A stretch of DNA of 64,000 bases from Chytridium lagenaria (Eukaryota; Chytridiomycota; Chytridiomycetes; Chytridiales; Chytridiaceae), in NCBI GenBank assembly GCA_025449115.1, contig JAHLKC010000123.1, positions 59,204 through 123,203 of the forward strand, in the 5' to 3' direction. Of the stretch, positions 14,498 through 24,490 are shown one piece after another (the stretch's first letter is position 1; every line of letters begins with the position of its first letter). The translations under genes and the position numbers were made by a program. Below the pieces are notes generated by a model. That model saw only the letters and a list, made by a program, of their open reading frames with translations. It did not search any database and was not told the DNA's origin.

Positions 14498-15845
14498 ATG
14501 GTGTTCCTTAACACCATCGTCGCCATTCTAGCCCTCCCCTCGTTCATGCTGCACCAAGGAGACCTCACATGCAAATGGAAACGACCGTTGAGCAATATCA
14601 GCCTCCCGTGTTGACAGCCATGGCTCCAGAAATCGTTTACCCCCCGCTCTAACAACCCGTTGGACCCGCCACTGTGGGTCCGTTGCTGGTAGGCCCAAAG
14701 ATAAATTGCGGGTTTCAAAGACTTGTTCCCTTGCAACGACGGCAAAGAATGCGCGATGGTAAGTATTCCTCATCAATATCAATTGTTGGGAATGTTATTG
14801 ACGATGTTTTTTTTTAGATTGGCGGAAAGGCTGTTCAAATCACGAATGACTGTTTGAAGGTGAAAGAAGCGCAGGTGGAAGTGGCGAAGTCGGCGATAGT
14901 TGGACCAGGAATTGTTGGGCCAAAGATTGTGGGTCCTAAAATCAACTGTGGCTTCAGAAATCTCCTTCCTTGTGGTGACAATAAGGAGTGCGTGATGGTG
15001 AGTTGTTTGTCGACCTTTTGTCATTGTTCACTATTTCTACGAAACGCGCGATTTTTCTAATTATACTAAACCGTACGTACCTCTTGTTTTTTTTACAATT
15101 TTACAGATCAACGGCAAGAGCATTGAAATCACAAACGATTGCGCTATGTCAAAAAGGCGCAATCCGAAGCCTCTGCAAATGTGGCAGCACCGGCACGCCC
15201 TGCGCCCGCAAACGCTGCTGCAAACGTCCTACTAGTAAGAATCAACCGTCGAGTATTTGCAACTTTCAGCAAGTATTCGACTGCGGCCAGGCGTTTCAAA
15301 ATGGGAAGCGTATTGGTCGGAAGAGTTGTACCAAGGTACGTATTCACTCTAAAAGCATGCACATTTGTTTTGCGTGAGGTAACTTGTTTTCTTTGAATGG
15401 CAGATTGATGGGAAAGACGTTGTCGTCGAAACTGCTTGTGAACTTCTCAAGATGAAGCAACAAAGCTTCATCAGATGGAATTAATATTCGAATCAACTCT
15501 GGATTTCGAACCAACGCGAAGCAAGCAGAGCTGTTTTCATGTTTCCAGACAAAAGCCTGCAATAACGGAAACCTTGCCGCTCGGTGCGTTCTCCCTCCAT
15601 CCTTGTTTTCATTGCAGCATCCTTCCATTCTTACGCTCTTTCAATACAGACCAGGGTTCAGCAACCACCAAAACGGAATCGCGCTCGATATTAACGTGGT
15701 CGACAATGCTGTGTTCAGATGGCTCAGTGATAATGCGGCAAAGTTTGGGTTTGTGAGGACCGTAACATCTGAGCCGCATCACTGGGAACTGAGACCGGGA
15801 TCGAGGTGTAACGCTTTTGTGCAATTTTCATGCAAGTCGGCTTAA
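14498..15845 (+). CDS. secreted M15 (VanY-like) D-Ala-D-Ala carboxypeptidase with three Cys-rich modules
   Basis: A signal peptide-like start (MVFLNTIVAILALPSFM) is followed by Pro/Gly-rich linkers and three cysteine modules. Modules 1 and 2 share exact spacing: C-G-F-x5-C, then C near GKEC or NKEC, then a GK-x-x-x-I-T-N-D-C end. The third is more divergent (CNFQQVFDC ... GKDVVVETAC). The C-terminal domain, from about 15462, reads INIRINSGFRTNAKQAELF, then SNHQNGIALDINVVDN with the zinc-ligand pattern S-x-H-x6-D, then SEPHHWELRPG with the catalytic Glu and last His. This is the peptidase M15B/VanY architecture, known for peptidoglycan peptides. Each module is split by an intron at the same place (14759-14817, 14998-15106, 15336-15403), plus one in the catalytic domain (about 15581-15650). 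An in-frame TAA near 14650 and frame breaks near 14691 and 15150-15240 need checking. Substrate in a fungus is unknown. Confidence 0.75.
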
Positions 15846-16302
15846 GCAAGTTTTGAGGTTGAGGCATTTTCGATTTTCTGTTGCCTTTTTCTTTTTCCCC
15901 GACTTTTCCTTATTCTTTTCTCTTCATATTATACATTTTGCATTATTTTCTTTTTAATTCTTTATTGCTTAAAATAAGCCGTGTTCTTTTTGTAAGAGAA
16001 TTCTGCCAATGTTTACCTCCTTTTATTTTCATCACTTTGGAAATGAGATAAGTCGTGTCAAGGCGATTCACATAAAGAATATATACAGACGTTTTCTTGC
16101 AATGCTGCTCGTTTTTTTTGTGTTTTTGCTCTTAGGCTTTAGATTCTTACGCGCGTTTGACGAGATGTCGTGTCGTTGTTCCAACTCATCTCACATATAG
16201 GCATACAAAGATTTGAGTCACGTTTCATTTTTCCAACAAAACAGCCGACATTACCACAGATCTTACCATCCGTCCACACTTCCACCACCTCCGCGACCAA
16301 CC
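15846..16302. other. intergenic region, M15 peptidase / PEX13
   Basis: T-rich sequence after the M15 stop and a probable PEX13 promoter. I see no supportable gene in it. Confidence 0.5.
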
Positions 16303-17831
16303 ATGCCATCACCACCAAAACCCTGGGAAAGGGCAGGCGCCGCCACCGCAACAACATCAGACACCCCTCCCATCACCTCATCCCTTGCCGACACTTCCTC
16401 ATCCACATCGTTTCAATCCTCATCTGGCGATGCACCGTCAATACCAAATCGACCATCCACCATGAACTCGTTATCAAGACCTGGAGGTAATTGTTGTGCA
16501 TGGGAAAAGAGGAGCTAAAGAAAGATTAAGGGTATGGATCAACTGCGTATGGAGGGTTAAATTCAGGGTTAAACTCTGGACTTGGGAGTGGCTACAATTC
16601 TGGATACGGCAGCACATATGGTAAGGTCCCTTATTCTAACCGTCCTTACAAAGAACTCAGGAAGTAGTCTATCATCCCCTTACAATCGATTTGGATCCGG
16701 TGGGTATGGTTCATCCTACGGTTCATCCTATGGCGGAGGATACGGCGGATACGGATCTTCGTATGGTTCTGGCGCCTATGGCTCCCGTTACGGTGCTGGC
16801 GGTTACGGTGTTGGCGGTTACGGTGGCTACGGAAGTTACGGCGGGCATGGTGGGATGAATCGCATGGGGATGGGAGGCTACGGTGCTCAAGGTGGTCCAG
16901 GGATGCCTGGTCCCAATGGTGAACTCCCCCTCACAGCCCGCATAGAACAATCAACAGCCTCAGCCTTCCAAATGATTGATCAAATTGTTCAAGCGTTTGG
17001 AGGGTTTTCTCAAATGCTTGAGAGCACGTTTTTCGCGACCCATAGTTCGTTTATGGCGATGGTGGGTGTTGCGGAACAGTTTGGACATTTGAGAACTTAC
17101 CTTGGACGGGCGTTATCGATTATGGCTTTGTTAATATGGTGAAGAGGGGGGTTTATAGAATGTTGGGGAAGACGCCACCGGCTGTGCCTGGCGAGGCCAT
17201 TATCGGTGGAATCCTTTGAGGAGTTTAAGAAGGATGATGGAGGCAAGAGTAAACGACCCATGTGGTTGTTTATTGCATTGTTGATTGGATTACCTTGGTT
17301 GATGTCGAAGCTGATCAAGCGGTTACAGCAGATGTCATTGGAGGAGGCTGGGAAGGTTTTTGACGCCAGCGGAAGGACCGGAAGCTCCGATCCATGCATC
17401 TCAAATCAAAGACCTTGAGTTTTGCAGGGCGCTGTATGATTTTAAGGGAGAGGGACCGGCGGAATTGACGTTTAGTAAAGGAGATATCATTGCAGTGTTG
17501 TCAAAGGAGGATCCGTCGACAAAGCAACCGTCTATGTGGTGGAGGGGACGGCTGAGGTCGGGACCTATTGGGTATTTCCCGGCGAACTATGTGGAGGTGA
17601 TTGAGAAGAAGGTGGGGACGTCGCCTGTGCAGCAACCTCAGCAGACGATGCAACAGCAAAACTTTAAGCAAAATCAACAGGAAACCTTTGGTCAGCAACA
17701 GAGTTTTGGGCAGATGTCGCAGCAACCTTATCAACCGACGCTGCAGCAGCAGAAGATGGGGGCTACGGGGGATGGTGGAGGGTTTTAATGCTGATGACTT
17801 TAGCATGCAGAATGCGTTTGGAGGGAGATGA
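16303..17831 (+). CDS. PEX13: peroxisomal docking protein Pex13
   Basis: Peroxisomal membrane component of the PTS receptor docking complex. The start MPSPPKPWERAG has the PPKPWE motif typical of Pex13. A Tyr/Gly/Ser-rich low-complexity region follows (about 16690-16870). Next comes the conserved domain with TASAFQMIDQIVQAFGGF, MLESTFFATHSSFMAMVGVA and LGRALSIMAL, then PMWLFIALLIGLPWLMSKLI as a membrane span. The SH3 domain contains CRALYDFKGEGPAELTFSKG, WWRGRL and GPIGYFPANYVE. A Gln-rich tail ends the protein. One-base frame breaks occur near 17138 (after ALSIMALL) and near 17360. The frame at 17788 stops directly, but one fewer T at about 17786 gives a continuous tail FNADDFSMQNAFGGR ending at 17831, which I prefer. 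Confidence 0.9.
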
Positions 17832-18704
17832 GAAATACATATACCGCATAGTGTTTTTATTATTCCTTGTTTGTAGAGCAATTAATTTTTGTTTGCTTGT
17901 TTTTGTTTTTTTTTTGCCTTGGTACGATTTATACATAAGATGACATTAATGTCGTCGTTACCAAGCTTTAACACACATTATCGATCTCTATCGTATTACG
18001 TGGGGTTCTTGAGTGAGTTCGTGAGCCAATTATATGGCCATTATGAATTGTAATGTATTGCGTCCTATCATCCCGAGTTTTGCCTTTTTAGCTTTTACTG
18101 TAGTGTGTCTCGATTATAAATATTTTTTCGGTAACGATCTCGTCACAACAGTCGCCACGAAGGTTTTCGCGTCCAACGTCATACTCTATTATTGCGGAGT
18201 CTTTTTGTCCTCACAGCTTTTCTTTGTTGGTGTGACGTGGACTTTTTATGACTGTTCGAGGCCAGCAGGTGGCCTTTTTTTGACGCACGCAACACACATT
18301 GTTGGTGAGGCAGCGCTGGCTGGTAAATATTTGAAACCAAAAAACCTTCTGGAGCTCGTTCTGTAATAACAATAAGCGAGGTTACATTTGGTTGATATGA
18401 TTTACGAATAGAATAACAAGCAACTTTGAAAAGGAATATTCTAAAGTTAAAAATAAAATTAATAATGTTGAAAAGTTATATCAATCCCCCAGAAATAAAA
18501 TAAAGGTTCTTTTCTGCATATACAAAAAAATGATAATACACCATTATTCAACATGAAATAATCCATCAGTCTTGCTTAAACATAAATGCACCCCCTTCAG
18601 CCTTGGTGGTCAATATCAAACATAACATGCTACTCACCGAGATGCGGGCCTTCTTCTCACTCTCAACACCTTTCACCTCCGCAAGAAGAAGCTGGAGCGC
18701 CTGC
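17832..18704. other. intergenic region with one doubtful ORF
   Basis: AT-rich stretch between PEX13 and the glycosyltransferase. The only sizeable reading frame is listed separately at 18034-18366. Confidence 0.45.
18034..18366 (+). CDS. possible small membrane protein, unrecognised
   Basis: A single 110-residue frame with two or three hydrophobic stretches (for example IIPSFAFLAFTVVCLDYKYF and VILYYCGVFLSSQLFFVGV). I recognise no family or motif. Base composition is AT-rich like the flanks, and there is no neighbour context. It may equally be a chance frame. Confidence 0.2.
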   Translation: MAIMNCNVLRPIIPSFAFLAFTVVCLDYKYFFGNDLVTTVATKVFASNVILYYCGVFLSSQLFFVGVTWTFYDCSRPAGGLFLTHATHIVGEAALAGKYLKPKNLLELVL

Positions 18705-19609
18705 ATGACATGCTTCACCAGCTCCTCAACCAACTCACGTCAACAACTCCCTCTTCCAGGACCTTCATCTAGGTTCTTCAAAAGCCGTTTCCCGCTCAAT
18801 CCTCTCAAAACGCATCCTCCTCGCTTCATCCATCTACATCATCGCCCTTTTCCTCTTCTATATCAATCTGTCACCCTCGCCTCCACATGCATCACTCTCG
18901 TCTTCTATCCCAAATCTTATCTGGACTTACCATGAACCACCACCATACAACACTACACCTTCCGTTTCCATCGGAAAATCGCAAAGTCCTGGCAACGTTA
19001 CAACTCGATTAGCAACGTCACGTTAATTCTCCCAGGCACACTGGCCTCTCACATTTCGACCCCAACCCCCCCAAATTTCGCTTCCCTCACCGATGCGACA
19101 ACGCACGGAATGGGTGAAACTCGCAGTTTTACTTGAACATGGCGGGGTGTGGATGGATACGGATGTTGTGGTGACAGAAAACATTGCGGGGATGTTGGAG
19201 AAGCGTGAAGCTTGTTGGGAGAAGAAAGTAAAAGACGGGCGAGACGGTTCAACTTGCTGATTCATACGTATGGATGGATCAAACGGACCGACGCAACAAC
19301 CGAACCTCGGGTGACGTGAAGAATCTCGTCATCAACACGGCTTTCATAGCGTCTATCCCACGTGGCCGGTTTATATGGGCATGGTTTAATGAACTCAATA
19401 CCGCGTATGTGAATTTTGGATCCCACCGTGCGTACGCAACATATCTCCGCAAACTCCACGCTTTCAACGACACGTCGTCCACGGGCGATGAGGCTGTACG
19501 GACGTCACAGCTTGCGGCCGCCAAAGTGCTTACAGTGGATGCCGGGATGGGTGTGCCAATGCCGCGAGGTTTGTGGAGACGGGCGTGGGGTGTTGAAGAG
19601 GTTACATGA
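18705..19609 (+). CDS. type II membrane glycosyltransferase, capsule-synthesis/GT32-like (copy F)
   Basis: Probable Golgi glycosyltransferase. A short cytosolic tail is followed by a membrane span (RILLASSIYIIALFLFYINL, about 18807-18867). The catalytic domain has SIPNLIWTYHEPPP, then TEWVKLAVLLEHGGVWMDTD, which holds the D-x-D metal site, then INTAFIASIPRGRFIWAWFN and FGSHRAYATYL, ending STGDEAVRTSQLAAAKVL and PMPRGL. It is closest to the copy at 43.9-44.8 kb, which shares the STGDEAVRT, AAAKVLTVD and PMPRGL ends and the true D-T-D motif. Frame breaks are inferred near 18770 and 19110. The intron before the INTAF exon is not exactly placed. The acceptor sugar is unknown; a role in cell-wall or secreted glycans is inference. 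Confidence 0.68.
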
Positions 19610-20945
19610 GGTTGTGTGGGTTGAGAAGAACACGATGAAGGATGTTAAAAAGAGGAAGAACGCGCCAGCCTCTGGCTTTTTAGGGAGGTTTTAAGGCGAG
19701 ACGGTAGTGATTCACGCAAGCCTACTATTTATGGATATTTTTGATGCATCAGTGTTGAACTTACAACAATCTTCACGCCAATTATCATAGTTCCCAAAGA
19801 TCTCATACTGCTAATTCTGATCTGTAGACGTGGTCTTTGTCTTTTTGTTGTCGTTTTTCTGGGAATATTAAGTTGCCATTTAACTGAGCTCTTAGGGCTG
19901 TCTATGAGACTCACTTATTGTTAAGGTAAGTTATCAGCATAGTCCGACCAATACATGGTATTTAACAGAGAGTATCTCTATTACCTCACATAATCATATT
20001 GCCCAATTATCAACCCGCACTTACCTTAACTATACTGTCGCGTCGTAACGTGTTCTGACTATAATCCGTAATCATCTTTTCCGGCCCGTTCCACGATATC
20101 CTCTAAGCTACTGAAGAAAAATAAATGGGGCCATATATGGTCTCTGTGACGGTGTATTCACTTGCGCATGTATTGACGTTAATTGCTCAGAAGAGAAGGG
20201 TCAAAGGTGAATGTGGGAGATGGAAACAAACTTCTACATCGTAAGAGTAAGTCCATCCAACCATCCATTATCCATCCACTCAAATAAAACATCGACTCTC
20301 TAGTCCAATCCATTCCCCATTACTCCTCCACCCCACCGCACCCATCCGTCCATTCATCCATTCACTCCACATCCCGCTAACATCACCACAAAAAAAGAAC
20401 CCGCAGAATTATCTGTATCACAAACAGATTAAAGGTCTCTCCGCAAAGACGCAGCCAGCAAAAAACGTCGAACGAATCGGCCCCTCTTGCTTTTGCATCT
20501 CTGGTTGGTGAGTCTACGTTGCTTTGTACATTGTCTCGGATTTGATTTGGAGATTCGGGTACGATTGGTAAGGAAGGGGATGCTGGGCGGCGAGAGGGGG
20601 ATGGTGGAGGTGGCGGTGCTGTTTTGAGGTGATGGGAAGTGCTTCATTGACGCCGAAGAGGGACGAGGGTTGTAAAGTGATGGGTCGGTATATGGGGATT
20701 GGAAGATTGTGGTGACCACATACTTTTTTTGGTGCAGGTTGTTTGGCGCATCTGCAAATTGTGTTTGGGGGTTGGCGATGCAGATACAAGCTTGCTTGTT
20801 CGGAATTCCAGACGTTAAACGAATACGACCACCATTGATTATCATATATGATCTCTCCTTCGAATATATGAATTAAAAAACTTTCTTCCCGTTTCCGTAG
20901 ATATTTTTCCATCGCGACAGCTGCATTCAATCTGTGCACCACACC
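19610..20945. other. 1.3 kb intergenic region
   Basis: No supportable gene. Contains pyrimidine-rich CCATCCA/CATTCA simple repeats (about 20255-20370). An antisense 142-codon frame (20514-20942) begins next to the UBL3 start codon but shows no recognisable domain, so I treat this as UBL3 promoter and 5' UTR. Confidence 0.45.
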
Positions 20946-21458
20946 ATGACGGAAGCCTCCACCTCAACGAAAAAATTCCTGACACCCAAATCAACCTCCG
21001 TCTTCTCCTCGTCTCTGGCAAAAAATCCGATGTCCTCGTCTCCCGACCGACACGGTAGAGTCAGTCAAGCAAAAAGTGTTTGGGGCATGGCCGAAAGGTG
21101 ACCTTGGTCTTCATCTTTTGTGTTAAACGATTTTAGAATGGGCTGAGGAAATCCCGGAATCCCCCGCGAGTTTGAGATTGCTGTTGAGGGGAAAGTTTTT
21201 GGAAGGAAATACGACATTGGAGAGTAAGTTATATTGTTTGCGTAGGGTTGTTGTTGTTGATCGTGTTTTTTTAAAGGCCATACCATCCCTGTCGGTCAAA
21301 CCACAACCGTCCATCTTCTCATCAAAAACGGTCAACCTGAACCAACAAGTGAGTCTTTCACTTTCTATGTCAACATCACTTATTAACCTTTTGACGAAGC
21401 CCCCGATAAACCAGCAGTCGTGAAAGAAAATAACGGATGCCAATGTATCATTATCTGA
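20946..21458 (+). CDS. UBL3: membrane-anchored ubiquitin-fold protein (UBL3/MUB-like)
   Basis: UBL3/MUB proteins are ubiquitin-like folds that are prenylated and tethered to membranes; UBL3 sorts proteins into extracellular vesicles in animals. Visible segments are INLRLLLVSGKKSDVLVSP, then TVESVKQKVFGAWPK, then EWAEEIPESPASLRLLLRGK with FLEGNTTLE, and HTIPVGQTTTVHLLIKNGQP. The protein ends CQCIII, giving a Cys-aliphatic C-terminal CaaX-type motif. Three introns separate these (about 21100-21135, 21222-21276, 21349-21400). One-base losses are inferred in the A run at 20970-20975 and near 21045; both restore the UBL3 alignment. Confidence 0.85.
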
Positions 21459-22487
21459 AAACACAAGATTCGGCCTTCCTTTCCCGACATCATATCTGAA
21501 TCACCCCTTTTTTGGTTTGTGGTGGGCATGAATATTTCTATGCTGGCTGCTTCCCGTTTCACCACCCAACCTCCTTCCCCCATAATACTATTTTCTTTCT
21601 AACGGCCGAATTGTTGAGTTTTTGAAAGTGGGGGGACGCGATCATCAAATGCCATATTCTTACGCCTTTTATTATCTTCCATCTTTTTGTCGTCATCCTC
21701 CATGCATGATTCTTACCCCGCATCCGCGTTCCTCCCCCCCAAAAAAAAACTGCACCTTCTCCTTCTATATGCAGTTCCCAGTTTGGTTTTTGCTGCGCAT
21801 CATATCTTAGACATTATTCTTTTTGCACTCTTTGTTTTTGGTTTTGTATTTATGGCGTTGGTTTCTTTTGTTGGTGTGGTTTTTATAAAGTTGTCTGAAC
21901 TTAAACCGAGACACGATGATAGTGTGGGATTCTGATGGGGGTTAGTATGCTCTCATGGTGATTCACTTGTTAAGGTATATAAGCCCAGAAAAAAATGTGA
22001 TGTGCTACACCTTTTTAAGATTGTTTAATTCGGCCTAAATTCCGTTTTCAAAAAGAAGAAAGGGGATCCACATAGAAGAGTCGAAGGAAAAACGCGAATA
22101 CGAGCAAGGATAACAAATGCCTAATCAGACTATACTTTTTGCGACGATGGGTGGTATGGTGTGTCTGTGAGTTGTAAAGAAGTTTCTTAATGTGTAAGGA
22201 GGCAAGATTTATGGTGAAGAGAACGTGGGGGAAAAGGTGAGGTTCACAATAATAAACAGAGATAGAGGTAAATAAGTGATTAACAAAAGAGATCGCTATT
22301 AAGGGCAGAGATCGTTTATAAACACTGTAAATAAAACAACAGGACCACAAAAATACTTAAAAAAAAAACAACCAAGAAAAACGTATAGAAGATTTTTTAA
22401 AATGAAAAAAAAAAAATCACCGCCGTAAACGACACCAGTTTCTAGACAACGGCGAATAGAGAGAAACAAAAAAAGGAACATGCGTGT
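21459..22487. other. intergenic region between convergent UBL3 and mucin-like gene
   Basis: AT-rich 1 kb with homopolymer runs near 21740 and 22405. It holds both 3' ends and no supportable gene. Confidence 0.5.
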
Positions 22488-23605
22488 CTACTGATGACCA
22501 GATTGCACCCACTGCTGCGGCTGCGGCTGTTGAGGCGGGTACATCCCACCTGTGGTCGTAGGAACCGGGCCCCACCCCACTGCATTGGATAACCCGGCTG
22601 CGGCTGCGGCTGGTATGCCTGCTGCGGGTAACCCTGTTGAGCAGCATAAGGATGATACATGGCGTAAGGATCGTAATGCGTCTGTGAAGATACCACGGAT
22701 CCATTGGGGTTTGAGAGATCGGGGAGGGTGGGTTGCTGCTGGGCGAGATCTTGGGCTGTTGGACCGCCTGGGAGTGGGGAGGAGGAGTTGATGTGTTCAC
22801 GGAGCATGTGGCGATCAGGAGACGATCTACCCGTGCCCATGACGGCGGAAGCGTCATTTGAGTAATCGTTCATTGGTGCACCCACGGATGAAGCGGGAGC
22901 TCCAATGGGTGCGGTAGGGCTCCAATCGTCATCGTGGCCGGGTGCGCCAGAGGGTCGACGAACTGTTCCATCAAGTCCTAGACGACGACGCTTGAAATCG
23001 TTGGAGGTGGGGAGAAGCCATTTACGGAAAATGTAGACTGCGACAGCGATACCGATAACGGAGACGATGACGATACACATGATGATGATATAGGTCTCGA
23101 CTGAGACCGCCTTCGTTATTGGGGCTGGGTGTGCTAGACTGGGAGGGGGTGCGAGAGGTGGTGGTGGTTGATCCGTCAGTGGTTGAGGTGGGAGGAGCGC
23201 TGGTCTAAAGACAAAAAAAAGTGGGTTATGTTGATGCTCATCATACATAAAAAAACGAGCAGAGAGGTTTGCCCAAAGCGCAAGACTTACTGAGCTTTCG
23301 GATGTTGGGCTCCCTTCCGTGGGAGAAGCGCTGGTTGTGTCACTCGGACCAACGGGTTGTGTGGGTGAAGGACTGGGTGACGGAGATGGAGATGGAGATG
23401 GAGGGACCGCTGAAGTGGTTGTGACAGACGAAGTAGGAACTGTAGTGACCGACGATGTTGTAGTGGGATCCCCTCCACCTCCTCCTGTTGTGGGTCCAAT
23501 AAGTGTACCCTGCCGTCTCTCCAATACATGCATTTGATCAGCAGAGACCATAGTGGTTGTTGCCAAGAGCAGACACATGCCACCAAATAGTGAAAGGATC
23601 CTCAT
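22488..23605 (-). CDS. mucin-like single-span membrane protein (Mid2/Wsc-type architecture)
   Basis: A signal peptide (MRILSLFGGMCLLLATTTMV) leads into a Ser/Thr/Pro-rich ectodomain with a perfect SPSPSPSP run, consistent with heavy O-glycosylation. A single membrane span follows (VETYIIIMCIVIVSVIGIAV, about 23050-23110), then a stop-transfer FRKW and a cytoplasmic tail that ends Gln/Pro/Tyr-rich. There is one intron (about 23205-23290). The open frame runs on past the tail, but a one-base shift near 22565 gives a cleaner end, MYPPQQPQPQQW then SGHQ and stop at 22488. The architecture resembles fungal wall-stress sensors or signalling mucins, without an identifiable WSC or cysteine domain. 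Function is inferred from architecture only. Confidence 0.65.
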
Positions 23606-24490
23606 GGATGTGAGGATTTAGAGTAATGCTCTTTTATGTGTTTGTTGGTGTCTGGTGTGTGGTCTTGAATGTGATGATGGTCCGTCTCGCCGTCGTCGCC
23701 GTCGTCCGTCCGTCCGTCTTTCGCTTTTCTCAAAAGAAGGCCGTCGTTACACAAACTAATATTCCCCCTTGACGTATTATTTTGGCTGGACCAACTTGTG
23801 GCACCCTCTTTTTTTCTTTCTTTTTTGGCGAGTCGATGTTGTGGCAAACAACGCCCTGCAGGAGATTATCCGCGTTCATTGCAGTTTTCACTCCCAAATG
23901 ATAAACTGCTGCTCCTACTGCCCTTATTGTCCATCCGTAGTATGTACTAGGCTGATCTGGTCTGGTGTGTGATATTGGCCTGCTGTTGTTTCAGTATGTA
24001 TCATATCTGGGAAGGATATTAACAAATACATGCAGATATGTGTTTTATTTCCTTTCCGTCCTTTACCTTCAATCCCTCACCACTTCATAATAGTAGTAAT
24101 CCCGTGCCTGGCGTGTATGCCAACAGTTGCCTCGCGTATTCCCAATTATCATACCCCGACTCCTTTAACAACTTACGCGCGCGGGCTATTACTGATAGGG
24201 AGAACATGCTGCGACGCGATCGCAAGTTTCAAGTAGCTATGGTCATTGATGTTTTGCACTTTCTGGTTATACCCGCTATCTCCATGCATGTAACGGAGGT
24301 AAAAGACTAGAGGTCGAAGGTGGATATGTAAAGGGAGAGAGGACTGACTCCCCTTTCCCTTTAAGTTCTGGTATTGAGGGAAAATTCGGGAAACCAAATT
24401 CTGCGGACTTGCCTTTTTAAAGTCGGAGGCCAAGTAGAGGAACATGCACCAGCTCCACAACCAAGGTAAAGCATCATCTTGAGCCCCAAC
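23606..24490. other. intergenic region with GT relic
   Basis: Upstream of the mucin-like gene there is a CCGTC(C)-type simple repeat near 23690-23720. From 24095 to 24316 there is a glycosyltransferase gene relic, listed separately. The remainder should hold the promoters of the mucin-like gene and the calpain. Confidence 0.5.
24095..24316 (-). pseudogene. truncated glycosyltransferase relic
   Basis: On the minus strand this reads YLRYMHGDSGYNQKVQNIND and then HSYLKLAIASQHVL, almost identical to the same part of the copy at 42.5-43.6 kb (two differences in 34 residues). Further on, in a shifted frame, it reads ESGYDNWEYARQLLA, again matching that copy. The catalytic domain, the N-terminal anchor and the C-terminus are absent. 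It is a non-functional fragment left by a duplication or an excision. Confidence 0.88.

Noticed and set aside
14650..14652. Stop-codon reassignment suggested by an in-frame TAA in the M15 gene
   Set aside because: Other genes use TAA, TAG and TGA as normal family-consistent stops; a local base error or misplaced intron explains it better.
20429..20942. Antisense 138- and 142-codon frames next to the UBL3 start
   Set aside because: No recognisable domain and low-complexity His/Pro/Ser content. They fit the UBL3 promoter and 5' UTR better.
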